NCBI RefSeq assembly: GCF_002939865.1
Contig: NZ_MDEE01000015.1
Span: 1 to 64,000, forward strand
Direction: 5' to 3'
DNA: 64,000 nucleotides
Origin: Xanthomonas dyei
GTDB taxonomy: Bacteria; Pseudomonadota; Gammaproteobacteria; Xanthomonadales; Xanthomonadaceae
Part shown: positions 9,780 through 18,512 of the stretch, in pieces
Layout: each line of letters opens with the position of its first letter
Numbering within the stretch: the first letter of the stretch is position 1
Program-made: the position numbers and the translations under genes
The notes under the pieces: model-generated
What the model was told of the DNA's origin: nothing
What the model saw: only the letters and a program-made list of their open reading frames with translations
Database searches by the model: none

Positions 9780-11507
9780 GTGAACGCGGTTGCCGTCGAT
9801 CCAATTGAGCATCGAAGTGCGGAAACGCGCATCGTCGAAGCGTTGCTTGAACGCCGTCGTCTGAAGGACTCCGACCTGCTGCGCGCACGCCAGTTGCAGG
9901 CCGAATCCGGCATGGGCTTGCTGGCCCTGCTCGGCCGTCTGGGCCTGGTGTCCGAACGCGATCATGCAGAGACCTGCGCCGATGTGCTCGGCCTGCCGTT
10001 GGTGGATGCACGCCAACTCGGCGATACCCCACCGGAAATGCTGCCCGACGTGCAGGGCCTGTCGCTGCGCTTTCTCAAACAATTTCATCTGTGCCCGGTG
10101 GGCGAACGCGATGGCCGGCTGGATCTGTGGATTGCCGATCCATACGACGATTACGCCATCGATGCAGTGCGTCTTGCCACCGGCTCCGCGTTGTTCCTGC
10201 AGGTTGGCCTGCGCTCGGAAATCGACGATCTGATCGAACGTTGGTATGGCCAGGGCCGCAGTGCGATGGGCACCATCGTCGAGACCGCCGATGGCGATGC
10301 CAACAGCAGCGACGACATCGAAGCGCTGCGCGATCTGGCCTCTGAAGCGCCAGTGATTCGCCTGGTGAATCTGGTGATCCAGCATGCGGTGGAATTGCGC
10401 GCATCGGACATCCATATCGAACCATTCGAAAGCCGCCTCAAGGTGCGTTACCGCGTCGATGGCGTGCTGGTGGAAGGCGAAAGCCCGCCGGCCAAACTCA
10501 CCGCCGCGGTGATCAGCCGCATCAAGATCATGGCCAAGCTCAATATCGCCGAGCGCCGCCTGCCGCAGGACGGCCGCATCATGTTGCGCGTGCAGGGCAA
10601 GGAGCTGGACCTGCGCGTCAGCACCGTGCCCACCGCGCACGGCGAAAGCGTGGTGATGCGTCTGCTCGATCGCGAAACGGTGGTGTTCGACTTCTACAAG
10701 CTGGGCTTTACCGAAGACTTTCTGCCGCAGTTCCGCAAGGTGCTGGAGCAACCGCACGGCATCATGCTGGTCACCGGCCCCACCGGCTCGGGCAAGACCA
10801 CCACGCTGTACACCGCGCTGAGCCAGCTCAATACCTCCGACGTCAAGATCATCACCGTCGAAGACCCGGTGGAATACCAGATCGAAGGCATCAACCAGAT
10901 CCAGGCCAAGCCGCAGATCGGGCTGGATTTTGCCAATGCGCTGCGCAGCATCGTGCGTCAGGACCCGGACATCATCATGATCGGCGAAATGCGCGATCTG
11001 GAAACCGCGCGCATTGCGATCCAGTCCGCGCTCACCGGCCATCTGGTGCTGTCCACGCTGCACACCAACAATGCCGCCGGAGGCATCACCCGTTTGCTGG
11101 ACATGGGCGTGGAGGATTACCTGCTCACCTCCACCATCAACGGCATTCTGGCGCAGCGCCTGGTGCGCAAGCTCGACCTGGCCAACGCCGAACGCTACCT
11201 GGCATCGCCGGAAGAAATCGAACGCTTCAACCTGCGCCGCCTGCAGCCGGAGGGCGAGATCTTCCTGTATCGCCCGCGTGCCTCGGCGGCCGCGCCGACC
11301 GGCTATCTGGGCCGCACCACCATCGTCGAATTCCTGGTGATGAACGACGAATTGCGGCGCGCGGTGATGCGCCGCGCCGGCATGGGCGAGATCGAACAAC
11401 TCGCCCGCAAGGCCGGCATGCGCACCATGTACGAAGACGGCCTGTCCAAGGCCTTGCGCGGCGAAACCACCATCGAAGAAGTCCTGCGCGTGACGGAGGA
11501 TGCGTGA
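9780..11507 (+). CDS. xpsE: Type II secretion ATPase XpsE (GspE)
   Basis: XpsE is the cytoplasmic hexameric ATPase that powers pseudopilus assembly and docks on XpsL. It has an N-terminal GspE_N domain (about residues 10-150), then the ATPase core with Walker A GPTGSGKTTT (Lys339), Asp box ITVEDPVEYQ, Walker B region MIGEMRDLETA and His box. The four-cysteine zinc motif of most GspE proteins is absent between the His box and the C-terminus. The GTG at 9780 is preferred because GGAG (9770-9773) precedes it. A GTG at 9768 would add four residues, and homology begins only at IEHRSAETRIVEA. It is the first gene of the 11-gene xps operon. A weak promoter (TTGATC 9728, TACAGT 9749) is possible. Confidence 0.97.
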   Translation: MNAVAVDPIEHRSAETRIVEALLERRRLKDSDLLRARQLQAESGMGLLALLGRLGLVSERDHAETCADVLGLPLVDARQLGDTPPEMLPDVQGLSLRFLKQFHLCPVGERDGRLDLWIADPYDDYAIDAVRLATGSALFLQVGLRSEIDDLIERWYGQGRSAMGTIVETADGDANSSDDIEALRDLASEAPVIRLVNLVIQHAVELRASDIHIEPFESRLKVRYRVDGVLVEGESPPAKLTAAVISRIKIMAKLNIAERRLPQDGRIMLRVQGKELDLRVSTVPTAHGESVVMRLLDRETVVFDFYKLGFTEDFLPQFRKVLEQPHGIMLVTGPTGSGKTTTLYTALSQLNTSDVKIITVEDPVEYQIEGINQIQAKPQIGLDFANALRSIVRQDPDIIMIGEMRDLETARIAIQSALTGHLVLSTLHTNNAAGGITRLLDMGVEDYLLTSTINGILAQRLVRKLDLANAERYLASPEEIERFNLRRLQPEGEIFLYRPRASAAAPTGYLGRTTIVEFLVMNDELRRAVMRRAGMGEIEQLARKAGMRTMYEDGLSKALRGETTIEEVLRVTEDA

Positions 11508-11529
11508 TCGGTGAAGTGACCGGGTGGTC

Positions 11530-11681
11530 GGGACCGGGGACCCGGGGCCGGGGACCCGGGAACAGCCAAGGCAAGTGCTTGGTCGTCGCTGTCGTATGCG
11601 CCGACCGACGTGCTGCTGGATTCCAGTGCTGCGGTACGCCGCTTTCCCCGGGTCCCCGGTCCCGGGTCCCCGGCCCCGGCC
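11530..11681. repeat. Inverted heptamer array between xpsE and xpsF
   Basis: The left arm is five 7-nt units of the GGGACCG type (11530-11564). The right arm is five units of the complementary CCCGGGT/CCCCGGT type (11647-11681). The arms are separated by 82 nt of ordinary sequence and can pair into a long imperfect hairpin. The right arm ends 7 nt before the xpsF ATG, where a Shine-Dalgarno sequence should be. Related arrays stand before nrdR (55618-55749) and thiL (62835-62948). Confidence 0.85.
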
Positions 11682-11688
11682 GTTCCTG

Positions 11689-12906
11689 ATGCCTCTCTAC
11701 CGCTACAAAGCGCTCGACGCCCACGGCGAAATGCTCGACGGCCAGATGGAAGCGGGCAGCGATGCCGAGGTGGCGCTGCGTCTGCAGGAACAGGGCCATC
11801 TGCCGGTAGAAACGCGGCTGGCCACCGGGGAAAGCGATTCGCCGTCGCTGCGCATGCTGCTGCGCAAGAAGCCGTTCGACAATGCCGCGCTGGTGCAATT
11901 CACCCAGCAGCTGGCCACCTTGATCGGCGCCGGGCAACCGTTGGATCGCGCGTTGTCGATCCTGATGGATCTGCCGGAAGACGAAAAAAGCCGACGCGTG
12001 ATCGGCGACATCCGCGACACCGTGCGCGGCGGTGCGCCGCTGTCGTCTGCGTTGGAACGCCAGCATGGGCTGTTTTCCAAGCTGTACATCAACATGGTGC
12101 GTGCCGGCGAAGCCGGCGGCAGCATGCAGGACACCTTGCAACGGTTGGCCGATTACCTGGAGCGCAGCCGCGCGCTCAAGGGCAAGGTGATCAATGCGTT
12201 GATCTATCCGGCGATCCTGCTGGCGGTGGTCGGGTGCGCCTTGTTGTTTTTGCTGGGCTACGTGGTGCCGCAGTTCGCGCAGATGTACGAAAGCCTGGAT
12301 GTCGCGCTGCCCTGGTTCACCCAGGCGGTGTTGAGCGTGGGCTTGCTGGTGCGCGACTGGTGGCTGGTGCTGATCGTGGTGCCGGGTGTGCTCGGGCTGT
12401 GGCTGGATCGCAAGCGGCGCAACGCCGCTTTCCGTGCAGCGCTGGACGAATGGCTGCTGCGGCAAAAAGTGGTCGGCAGCCTGATTGCGCGGCTGGAAAC
12501 CGCACGGCTGACGCGCACCTTGGGCACCTTGTTGCGCAACGGCGTACCGTTGCTGGCGGCGATCGGCATCGCGCGCAACGTGATGTCCAATCTGGCGTTG
12601 GTCGAGGACGTGGCCAACGCTGCCGACGATGTCAAGAACGGGCATGGCCTGGCGATATCGCTGGCGCGCGGCAAGCGCTTTCCGCGGCTGGCCTTGCAGA
12701 TGATCCAGGTGGGCGAAGAATCCGGCGCGTTGGACACGATGTTGCTCAAGACCGCCGATACGTTCGAGCTGGAAACCGCGCAAGCCATCGACCGTGCGCT
12801 GGCTGCATTGGTGCCGCTGATTACGCTGGTGCTGGCGTCGGTGGTGGGGCTTGTCATCATTTCGGTGCTGGTGCCGCTGTATGACCTCACCAATGCGATC
12901 GGCTGA
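11689..12906 (+). CDS. xpsF: Type II secretion inner-membrane platform protein XpsF (GspF)
   Basis: XpsF is a 405-aa polytopic inner-membrane protein that links the ATPase to the growing pseudopilus. The sequence starts MPLYRYKALDAHGE, the standard GspF opening. Two T2SSF domains (about residues 70-190 and 270-395) are each followed by a hydrophobic segment (about 170-190, 210-240 and 375-400). The length equals the usual family length. The ATG at 11689 is chosen because residues upstream in the same frame come from the heptamer repeat. No good Shine-Dalgarno sequence is visible, because the repeat runs to within 7 nt of the start. Confidence 0.96.
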   Translation: MPLYRYKALDAHGEMLDGQMEAGSDAEVALRLQEQGHLPVETRLATGESDSPSLRMLLRKKPFDNAALVQFTQQLATLIGAGQPLDRALSILMDLPEDEKSRRVIGDIRDTVRGGAPLSSALERQHGLFSKLYINMVRAGEAGGSMQDTLQRLADYLERSRALKGKVINALIYPAILLAVVGCALLFLLGYVVPQFAQMYESLDVALPWFTQAVLSVGLLVRDWWLVLIVVPGVLGLWLDRKRRNAAFRAALDEWLLRQKVVGSLIARLETARLTRTLGTLLRNGVPLLAAIGIARNVMSNLALVEDVANAADDVKNGHGLAISLARGKRFPRLALQMIQVGEESGALDTMLLKTADTFELETAQAIDRALAALVPLITLVLASVVGLVIISVLVPLYDLTNAIG

Positions 12907-12939
12907 CAGCGGCAGACAACGCGACTGCGCCGCTGTCAG
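12903..12939 (+). terminator. Hairpin over the xpsF stop codon, possible attenuator
   Basis: This is a perfect 11-bp stem (12903-12913 with 12929-12939) and a 15-nt loop that covers the xpsF stop codon. It has no T-run. With the 225-bp gap before xpsG, it could uncouple the abundant major pseudopilin from the rarer platform proteins by partial termination or mRNA stabilisation. I see nothing else in 12940-13115. Confidence 0.35.
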
Positions 12940-13131
12940 GCGGGCGCAAGCGGGACTCGGCATCGGCACGCATCGCTCGTACACTCGCTTAACCGTACGC
13001 AGCGCTTTCAATCGGGCGGCGTCTTCACAACAACGTTCCGGTGACCGCACGACACCTACGCGGGAACCAATGCAATCGCCGCTGTGTCATCTAGCGGCAG
13101 CATCCTTCATCGACGTGCAAGGAAATCGTTC

Positions 13132-13563
13132 ATGATCAAGCGTTCCATCACCCGTAGTCCGTCGCGCGCAGGCCAGGCCGGCATGAGCTTGCTGGAAATC
13201 ATCATCGTCATCGTGCTGATCGGCGCGGTGCTCACCTTGGTCGGCAGCCGCGTGCTTGGTGGCGCCGATCGCGGCAAGGCCAATCTGGCCAAGTCGCAGA
13301 TCCAGACCCTGGCCGGCAAGATCGAAAACTTCCAGCTCGACACCGGCAAGCTGCCGAGCAAGCTCGATGACCTGGTCACCCAGCCCGGCGGCAGCAGCGG
13401 TTGGCTGGGCCCGTACGCCAAGCCGGCGGAACTCAACGACCCGTGGGGCCACACCATCGAGTACCGCGCGCCGGGCGATGGTCAGCCGTTCGATCTGATC
13501 AGCCTGGGCAAGGATGGTCGCCCTGGCGGCAGCAGCTACGACTCGGACATCAAGTACCAATAA
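13132..13563 (+). CDS. xpsG: Major pseudopilin XpsG (GspG)
   Basis: XpsG is the main subunit of the periplasmic pseudopilus. It is 143 aa and starts at ATG 13132, with AAGGAA 7 nt upstream. It has a type IV prepilin leader cleaved at QAG/MSLLE, with the conserved Glu at +5, then a 20-residue hydrophobic helix and a globular domain. The WGHTIEYR and GxDGxPGG segments near the end belong to the calcium-binding loop typical of GspG. The prepilin peptidase (XpsO/PilD) is not in the window. Confidence 0.97.
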   Translation: MIKRSITRSPSRAGQAGMSLLEIIIVIVLIGAVLTLVGSRVLGGADRGKANLAKSQIQTLAGKIENFQLDTGKLPSKLDDLVTQPGGSSGWLGPYAKPAELNDPWGHTIEYRAPGDGQPFDLISLGKDGRPGGSSYDSDIKYQ

Positions 13564-13573
13564 GTCTTCCGCC

Positions 13574-14080
13574 ATGCGCGTTGCGTGTCAGCCGTTGCGT
13601 CATCCGCATGGAGTCGGTCCTGGCCGTACCCGCACGCGTGGCACCTCGCTGCTTGAAATGCTGCTGGTCATCGCGTTGATCGCGATGGCCGGTGTGCTGG
13701 CCGCGGCCGCATTGAACGGCGGTATCGATGGCATGCGGCTGCGCACCGCCGGCAAGGCGATCGCCTCGCAACTGCGCTATACGCGCACCCAGGCGATCGC
13801 CACCGGCACGCCGCAACGCTTTCTGATCGACCCGCTGCAACGCCGCTGGGAAGCGCCCGGTGGCCATCACGGCGACCTGCCGTCGTCGCTGCAGGTGCGC
13901 TTCACCGGCGCACGCCAGGTGCAGTCGCGGGAAGATCAGGGCGCCATCCAGTTCTTCCCCGATGGGGCCTCCACGGGCGGTCGCATCGATCTGCAGGTCA
14001 AGGACGCGCGCTGGCGCGTGGATGTGGGCTGGATCACCGGCGAAGTGCGTTCGGGCCCGCAACGGACGCCTGCGCCATGA
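13574..14080 (+). CDS. xpsH: Minor pseudopilin XpsH (GspH)
   Basis: This is a 168-aa pseudopilin with a long basic leader before the cleavage site RG/TSLLE and a hydrophobic helix (MLLVIALIAMAGVLAAA). The C-terminal part matches the GspH/FimT domain. The start is taken at ATG 13574, 10 bp after the xpsG stop. An upstream ATG at 13514 would run inside xpsG and is less likely. XpsH is thought to join the G filament to the I-J-K tip. Confidence 0.93.
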   Translation: MRVACQPLRHPHGVGPGRTRTRGTSLLEMLLVIALIAMAGVLAAAALNGGIDGMRLRTAGKAIASQLRYTRTQAIATGTPQRFLIDPLQRRWEAPGGHHGDLPSSLQVRFTGARQVQSREDQGAIQFFPDGASTGGRIDLQVKDARWRVDVGWITGEVRSGPQRTPAP

Positions 14081-14493
14081 AACGGCAACACGGTTACACC
14101 CTGATCGAGGTGATCGTCGCTTTTGCCTTGCTGGCCTTGGCATTGAGTCTGTTGCTGGGGTCGTTGTCCGGCGCAGCACGTCAGGTGCGTGCGGCCGACG
14201 ACAGCACGCGTGCCACGCTGCATGCGCAATCGCTGCTGGCATTGCAAGGCATGGACAAGCCACTGGTGTCCGAGCAACAACAAGGCACGTTCGAAGACGG
14301 GCATTTCCGTTGGTCGATGGATGTGCGCCCCTACGACGAACCGCGGCGCAATCCGCAGGCGCCGGTGGCTCCTGGTGCGCACAAACTGCTGCAACTGACC
14401 CTGGTGGTACGTTGGGGCGAAGCGCCCAATCAAATGCTGCAATGGCGCACCTTGCGCCTGGTGGCCGCCACCGCACAGGACAACGCGCTGTGA
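14077..14493 (+). CDS. xpsI: Minor pseudopilin XpsI (GspI)
   Basis: This is a 138-aa minor pseudopilin. The leader is short (MKRQHG/YTLIE) with Glu at +5, followed by a leucine/alanine-rich helix and a GspI-type globular domain. The start overlaps the xpsH stop (ATGA), which suggests translational coupling. I, J and K form the tip complex of the pseudopilus. Confidence 0.94.
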   Translation: MKRQHGYTLIEVIVAFALLALALSLLLGSLSGAARQVRAADDSTRATLHAQSLLALQGMDKPLVSEQQQGTFEDGHFRWSMDVRPYDEPRRNPQAPVAPGAHKLLQLTLVVRWGEAPNQMLQWRTLRLVAATAQDNAL

Positions 14494-15125
14494 TCCGTTC
14501 GCGCAGCGCCGGCTTCACCCTGATCGAAGTGCTGCTGGCCACGATGCTGTTGGTCGGCGGTCTGGCATTGGCCTTTGCCACCTTGCGCTCGGCCAGCGCG
14601 GTGAGCCAGCGCGGCGAGGCGATTGCCCAGCGTAGCGAGCGCGTGCGCGCGGTGGAAGAATTCCTGCGCCGCCGGCTGGCCGCTGCGTTGCCGCTGGCAA
14701 TGAGTATCGACCCGCAAAGCCAGCAGCCGATGTTGTTCGTCGGCGAACCGCAGCGCATGCGCTTTGCCGCCGATGTGCCGGATTACCTGGGACGCGGTGG
14801 CCCGTATCTGCACGAGTTGTCGGTGGTCGGCGATGGCGAGCAACGCACCTTGCAGATTGCGTTGACCATGCTGCAGTCGGGCAAGTCGATCGAAGAAGGC
14901 AGCAAATTGCCGCCGGAGCCGCTGGCGCAAGGCGTGCAGCAGGTGAGCTTTCGTTACCGTGGCATGGATCCGCAGAACGGCCGCCTGAGCGCATGGTTGC
15001 CGCAGTGGGAATGGCACGACCGCATGCCGCTGCTGGTGCGGATCGATATCCGCAGCGGCGACGCTGCATGGCCCTCGTTGGTAGTGGCGCTGCCGCAGTC
15101 CAGCAACCCCGGAGCGGGGCAATGA
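14490..15125 (+). CDS. xpsJ: Minor pseudopilin XpsJ (GspJ)
   Basis: This is a 211-aa minor pseudopilin that starts at GTG 14490, overlapping the xpsI stop (GTGA). The prepilin leader [13 protein letters not shown] has Glu at +5 and leads into a hydrophobic helix. The globular part, including [17 protein letters not shown] near the end, matches GspJ. Its length is as usual for the family. Confidence 0.94.
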   Translation: MIRSRSAGFTLIEVLLATMLLVGGLALAFATLRSASAVSQRGEAIAQRSERVRAVEEFLRRRLAAALPLAMSIDPQSQQPMLFVGEPQRMRFAADVPDYLGRGGPYLHELSVVGDGEQRTLQIALTMLQSGKSIEEGSKLPPEPLAQGVQQVSFRYRGMDPQNGRLSAWLPQWEWHDRMPLLVRIDIRSGDAAWPSLVVALPQSSNPGAGQ

Positions 15126-15973
15126 GCCGGATCCGTGGCGCTGCATTGGTGCTGGTGTTGTGGTTGATCGCCTTGCTCACTGCGATGATCGGTGCGTTTG
15201 CGCTCACCGCGCGCGTGGAAGCCTTGCAAGGCACGATGCTGCGCAACGGCGCGCAGGCGCAGGAGTATGCGCGCGCCGGTCTGGAATACGCCTTGTCCCG
15301 CTTGCAGAGCGCCGACACCCAGGCACGCTGGCGTGCAGACGGCCGACGCTATCGTTGGCAGATGGACGACGCCACGGTGGAGATCCGGATCACTGACGAA
15401 AGCGGCAAGGTGGATCTGAACATGGCCGAGCCGGCGCTGTTGGCCGGGCTGGTGCGTGCTGTGGGCGGCGAACAAGGCCGCGAGACGCGCATTGCCGGTG
15501 CCATCGTCGATTGGCGCGATGGCGACTCGCTGAGCCAGCCCGGCGGTGGCGCAGAAGACCGCGATTACGCCGATGCCGGCTTGCCGTATGGCGCAAAGGA
15601 CAGCCCGTTCGAAACCCTGGGCGAACTGCGCCTGGTGCTGGGCATGGACAGCGCGTTGTATCGCAAGTTGCTGCCCAACATCACCCTGTACAGCGGCCGC
15701 TCGCGGCCCGAAGCGCGTTTTGCGCCCGGTCCGGTGTTGACCGCAATGGGCCTGGATGCGCGGCAACTGCTGGCCCAGCGTGACGCGCCGCCGGGTTTGC
15801 CGGGCAGCGAGGCGACGGTCGGTGGCTCAGACACTTATAGTATCGAGAGCCGGGCGCGACTGAGTCAGGGACGCGAGGCTGTGTTGCGCGCGGTCGTGTC
15901 GACAAGCGCGTCCGCAGTTCCAGGATCGGCCTACACCGTGTTGCGTTGGGAAGAGGGAGCAGCAGTGCAATGA
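15122..15973 (+). CDS. xpsK: Tip pseudopilin XpsK (GspK)
   Basis: This is a 283-aa large minor pseudopilin. The N-terminus [14 protein letters not shown] gives a cleavable leader, but the residue at +5 is not Glu. That is the family hallmark of GspK, which sits at the very tip and has no subunit above it. The large alpha-helical domain follows. The start overlaps the xpsJ stop (ATGA). Confidence 0.94.
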   Translation: MSRIRGAALVLVLWLIALLTAMIGAFALTARVEALQGTMLRNGAQAQEYARAGLEYALSRLQSADTQARWRADGRRYRWQMDDATVEIRITDESGKVDLNMAEPALLAGLVRAVGGEQGRETRIAGAIVDWRDGDSLSQPGGGAEDRDYADAGLPYGAKDSPFETLGELRLVLGMDSALYRKLLPNITLYSGRSRPEARFAPGPVLTAMGLDARQLLAQRDAPPGLPGSEATVGGSDTYSIESRARLSQGREAVLRAVVSTSASAVPGSAYTVLRWEEGAAVQ

Positions 15974-17091
15974 CCGCATGGCGGGACACCTTGGGTCGTA
16001 TCGGCGTGCGCGCCATGCCGGGAGCCGGAGGCTTCTGGCGTTGGTGGCAGCAATCGCTGCTGGCGTGGCTGCCGCAGCGCTGGCAATGGCAATTGGGCCT
16101 GTCGCAGGCGCGCCTGTTGTTGCAGCTCGATGGCGACACGTTGCAGTTGCTGCGCCAACGCGATCAGAGCCGTGAGGCGATCGCCAGTCTGCCATGGCCG
16201 GTGCAGCCGCAGGAAGTCAACGCCGTGCTGCCGACTGCGCTGGATGGCCTGCCGCGGCATTGGCTGTTGCCGTCGGCGCATGCGTTGCGGCGGCCGTTGC
16301 GGCTGCCGGCTGCGGCCGCTGCGCGTCTGCAGGACGTGGCACGTTTCGAAATCGACCGACAAACCCCGTTCACTGCCGACCAGGTGTATTTCGATGCACG
16401 CGTGCTCGATGTGCGCGAAGACGGCCAGCTCGATGCCGAATTGGTCGTCGTGCCGCGGCGCATGATCGATGGCCCGGCCGGTGTGCCCGATGCCTGGGCC
16501 AACGCGCTGTCCGGCATCGATGTGGCCGATGCGCAGGGCGCCCCGTTGGGGGTGAACCTGCTGCCGCCGGCACGCCGGCTGCGGCGTAGCGACCCGATGC
16601 AACGCTGGAACCTGCTGCTCGCCGCCACCGCGGTGGTGTTGCTGGCTGTGGCCGGCTGGCTGCTGCTGGATAATCGCCGCCAGGCCGCCGACGATCTGCG
16701 CGCCAAGGTGCAGGCCAATGCCGCGCGCGCGCGCCAGGTGGCTGCCGAACGCCAGCAGCTGGTGGATCTGGTCGAAGGCGCCACCTTCTTCCAGAAGCAA
16801 CGCGCCACGCGTCCGACCTCGGTGGAAATCTGGGACGAGTTGAGCCGGCGTCTTCCGGGCGGCACCTATCTGGAAAAATTCTCGGTCGAAGGCGGGCAAT
16901 TGCAGCTGATCGGTTTGAGCAACGAAGCCTCGTCGCTGGTGCGTCGTCTGGAAGGCTCGCCGCTGTGGCGTACGCCGTCGCTGACCGGCGTGCTGCAGAG
17001 CGATGCCGGTCGCAACGTCGACCGTTTCACCATCACCGCCGAGCTGGCTGGCCCCGATGCGAAGGAGGCGGCCGATGCCACGCAGCGTTAA
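15970..17091 (+). CDS. xpsL: Type II secretion protein XpsL (GspL)
   Basis: This is a 373-aa bitopic inner-membrane protein. A cytoplasmic actin-like domain (about residues 35-200) binds the XpsE N-terminal domain. One transmembrane helix lies near residues 213-233 ([20 protein letters not shown]). The periplasmic ferredoxin-like domain pairs with XpsM. It starts at ATG 15970, overlapping the xpsK stop. Confidence 0.95.
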   Translation: MTAWRDTLGRIGVRAMPGAGGFWRWWQQSLLAWLPQRWQWQLGLSQARLLLQLDGDTLQLLRQRDQSREAIASLPWPVQPQEVNAVLPTALDGLPRHWLLPSAHALRRPLRLPAAAAARLQDVARFEIDRQTPFTADQVYFDARVLDVREDGQLDAELVVVPRRMIDGPAGVPDAWANALSGIDVADAQGAPLGVNLLPPARRLRRSDPMQRWNLLLAATAVVLLAVAGWLLLDNRRQAADDLRAKVQANAARARQVAAERQQLVDLVEGATFFQKQRATRPTSVEIWDELSRRLPGGTYLEKFSVEGGQLQLIGLSNEASSLVRRLEGSPLWRTPSLTGVLQSDAGRNVDRFTITAELAGPDAKEAADATQR

Positions 17092-17728
17092 GCGCGATCG
17101 CTGGATCGCTTTGGGTCTGCTGCTGCTGGTGCTCGGCGTGGCGTATCTGGTGCTGGTGCACCCGTGGTTCACCCAGCCGATGATCGCCGTGCAGGACGAG
17201 CTGCAATCGCTGCGCGAGCGCGAGCTGCGCGTACGCGTGCAATTGCAGCAGGCGCCACAGGTCAGCCAGCGGCTGCGCCAGGCGCGGCAGACGCTGGAAA
17301 GCCGCCCGGGCTTTTTGCCGGAAACCTCCGCCGAGCTTGCCTCGGCCGGGCTGGTGCAGCGGCTGGAACGCGCGGTGGTGGAAGCCAGCCCCGGCAACCG
17401 CAGCTGCGCCATCAGCAACCGCTCGCCGCTGCAGCCGGAGAGCAAGGACCGCTTCACCCGCGTGGCGGTGCAGGTGCGCCTGCGTTGCGGCACGCCGGAA
17501 CTGGCCTCGGTGTTGTACAGCCTGGAAAACGGTACCCCGCGGCTGTTCGTGGACAACCTCAACGTGATGGCGCAGCGCTACCAACTCTCGCCCAACGAAA
17601 GCGGCAACGGCCTGGACATCGCCTTCGAGCTGGCCGGTTATCTGCGGCCCGGCGCCATCGCTGCGCCGTTGAACACCGATGCCGCGCCCGCCGCCGCAGC
17701 CGCCGGGGAGGCCAGCAATGCGCCTTGA
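17075..17728 (+). CDS. xpsM: Type II secretion protein XpsM (GspM)
   Basis: This is a 217-aa inner-membrane protein with a short cytoplasmic tail, one transmembrane helix (about residues 11-28, WIALGLLLLVLGVAYLVLV), a coiled coil and a periplasmic domain. GspM stabilises GspL. GAAGGAGG at 17061-17068 supports the ATG at 17075, which lies inside the last codons of xpsL (17-nt overlap). Confidence 0.95.
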   Translation: MPRSVKRDRWIALGLLLLVLGVAYLVLVHPWFTQPMIAVQDELQSLRERELRVRVQLQQAPQVSQRLRQARQTLESRPGFLPETSAELASAGLVQRLERAVVEASPGNRSCAISNRSPLQPESKDRFTRVAVQVRLRCGTPELASVLYSLENGTPRLFVDNLNVMAQRYQLSPNESGNGLDIAFELAGYLRPGAIAAPLNTDAAPAAAAAGEASNAP

Positions 17729-18512
17729 CCTGATCGGTTTGCGCACCTGGTTGCTGGCCACCGTGGTCGGCTGGGCGTTGCTGGTATGCATCCTGGCAGT
17801 GGCTGGCTTAGGCAAGCGCGTGGAGTTGCTGCCGGACGACCCGGCGCTGGTGCAGCGCCTGCCCACCCTGCCGGCGCCCGCGCCGGAGCGGTTGGGCGCC
17901 TTCGAAAAATATTCGGAGATCGCCGCCCATCCCGCATTCGCCGAAGACCGCCTGCCGCATCCGTTCTTCCTGTCCGGCACTGATGGAAGTGGCGCGACCT
18001 CGACGGTGCGCCTGACCGGCGTGCTGCTGACCGAGAACTTCAAGATGGCCACGCTGACCCTGGACCCGCAGGATTCGGTGCGGGTGCAGCTCGGCGGCGA
18101 TGCGGTCAAGGGCTGGCGCCTGCTGGCCCTGCAGCCGCGCAGTGCCACCATCGAAGGCCCCGGCGGCACGCAGACGCTGGAACTGCACGTGTTCAACGGC
18201 CAGGGCGGGCAACCGCCGACCGCCAACGCCGCCGCGCGTGGTGCGGCGGGCGCGCTCCCGCCGTTGCCGCCTCAATCGCCCGATGCCGCCGCGGCCGTGC
18301 AACCGCAACCGCCGCCGCCTGCCACCCCGCCGGCGCAACAGCCTGGCGGGCAAGCTCCGCCGACGGTGCCGCCGCAGCGCAGCGATGGCGCGCAGGAAGC
18401 TCCACGCCCCTCCGACGATCAGATGCGTGCCATCCGCGAACGTATCGAAGCCCGACGCCGCCAGCTGCAACAGCAGCGCCAGAGCGGCTCTACCCCCGGT
18501 CAGACCCAATGA
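17718..18512 (+). CDS. xpsN: Type II secretion protein XpsN
   Basis: This is a 264-aa bitopic protein with one N-terminal transmembrane helix (about residues 10-30), a periplasmic HR-like domain and a proline/glutamine-rich C-terminal tail (from about residue 185). No gspC gene is present in the operon. XpsN is known as the Xanthomonas protein that binds the secretin XpsD and stands in for GspC. The ATG at 17718 overlaps the end of xpsM. Confidence 0.92.
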   Translation: MRLDLIGLRTWLLATVVGWALLVCILAVAGLGKRVELLPDDPALVQRLPTLPAPAPERLGAFEKYSEIAAHPAFAEDRLPHPFFLSGTDGSGATSTVRLTGVLLTENFKMATLTLDPQDSVRVQLGGDAVKGWRLLALQPRSATIEGPGGTQTLELHVFNGQGGQPPTANAAARGAAGALPPLPPQSPDAAAAVQPQPPPPATPPAQQPGGQAPPTVPPQRSDGAQEAPRPSDDQMRAIRERIEARRRQLQQQRQSGSTPGQTQ

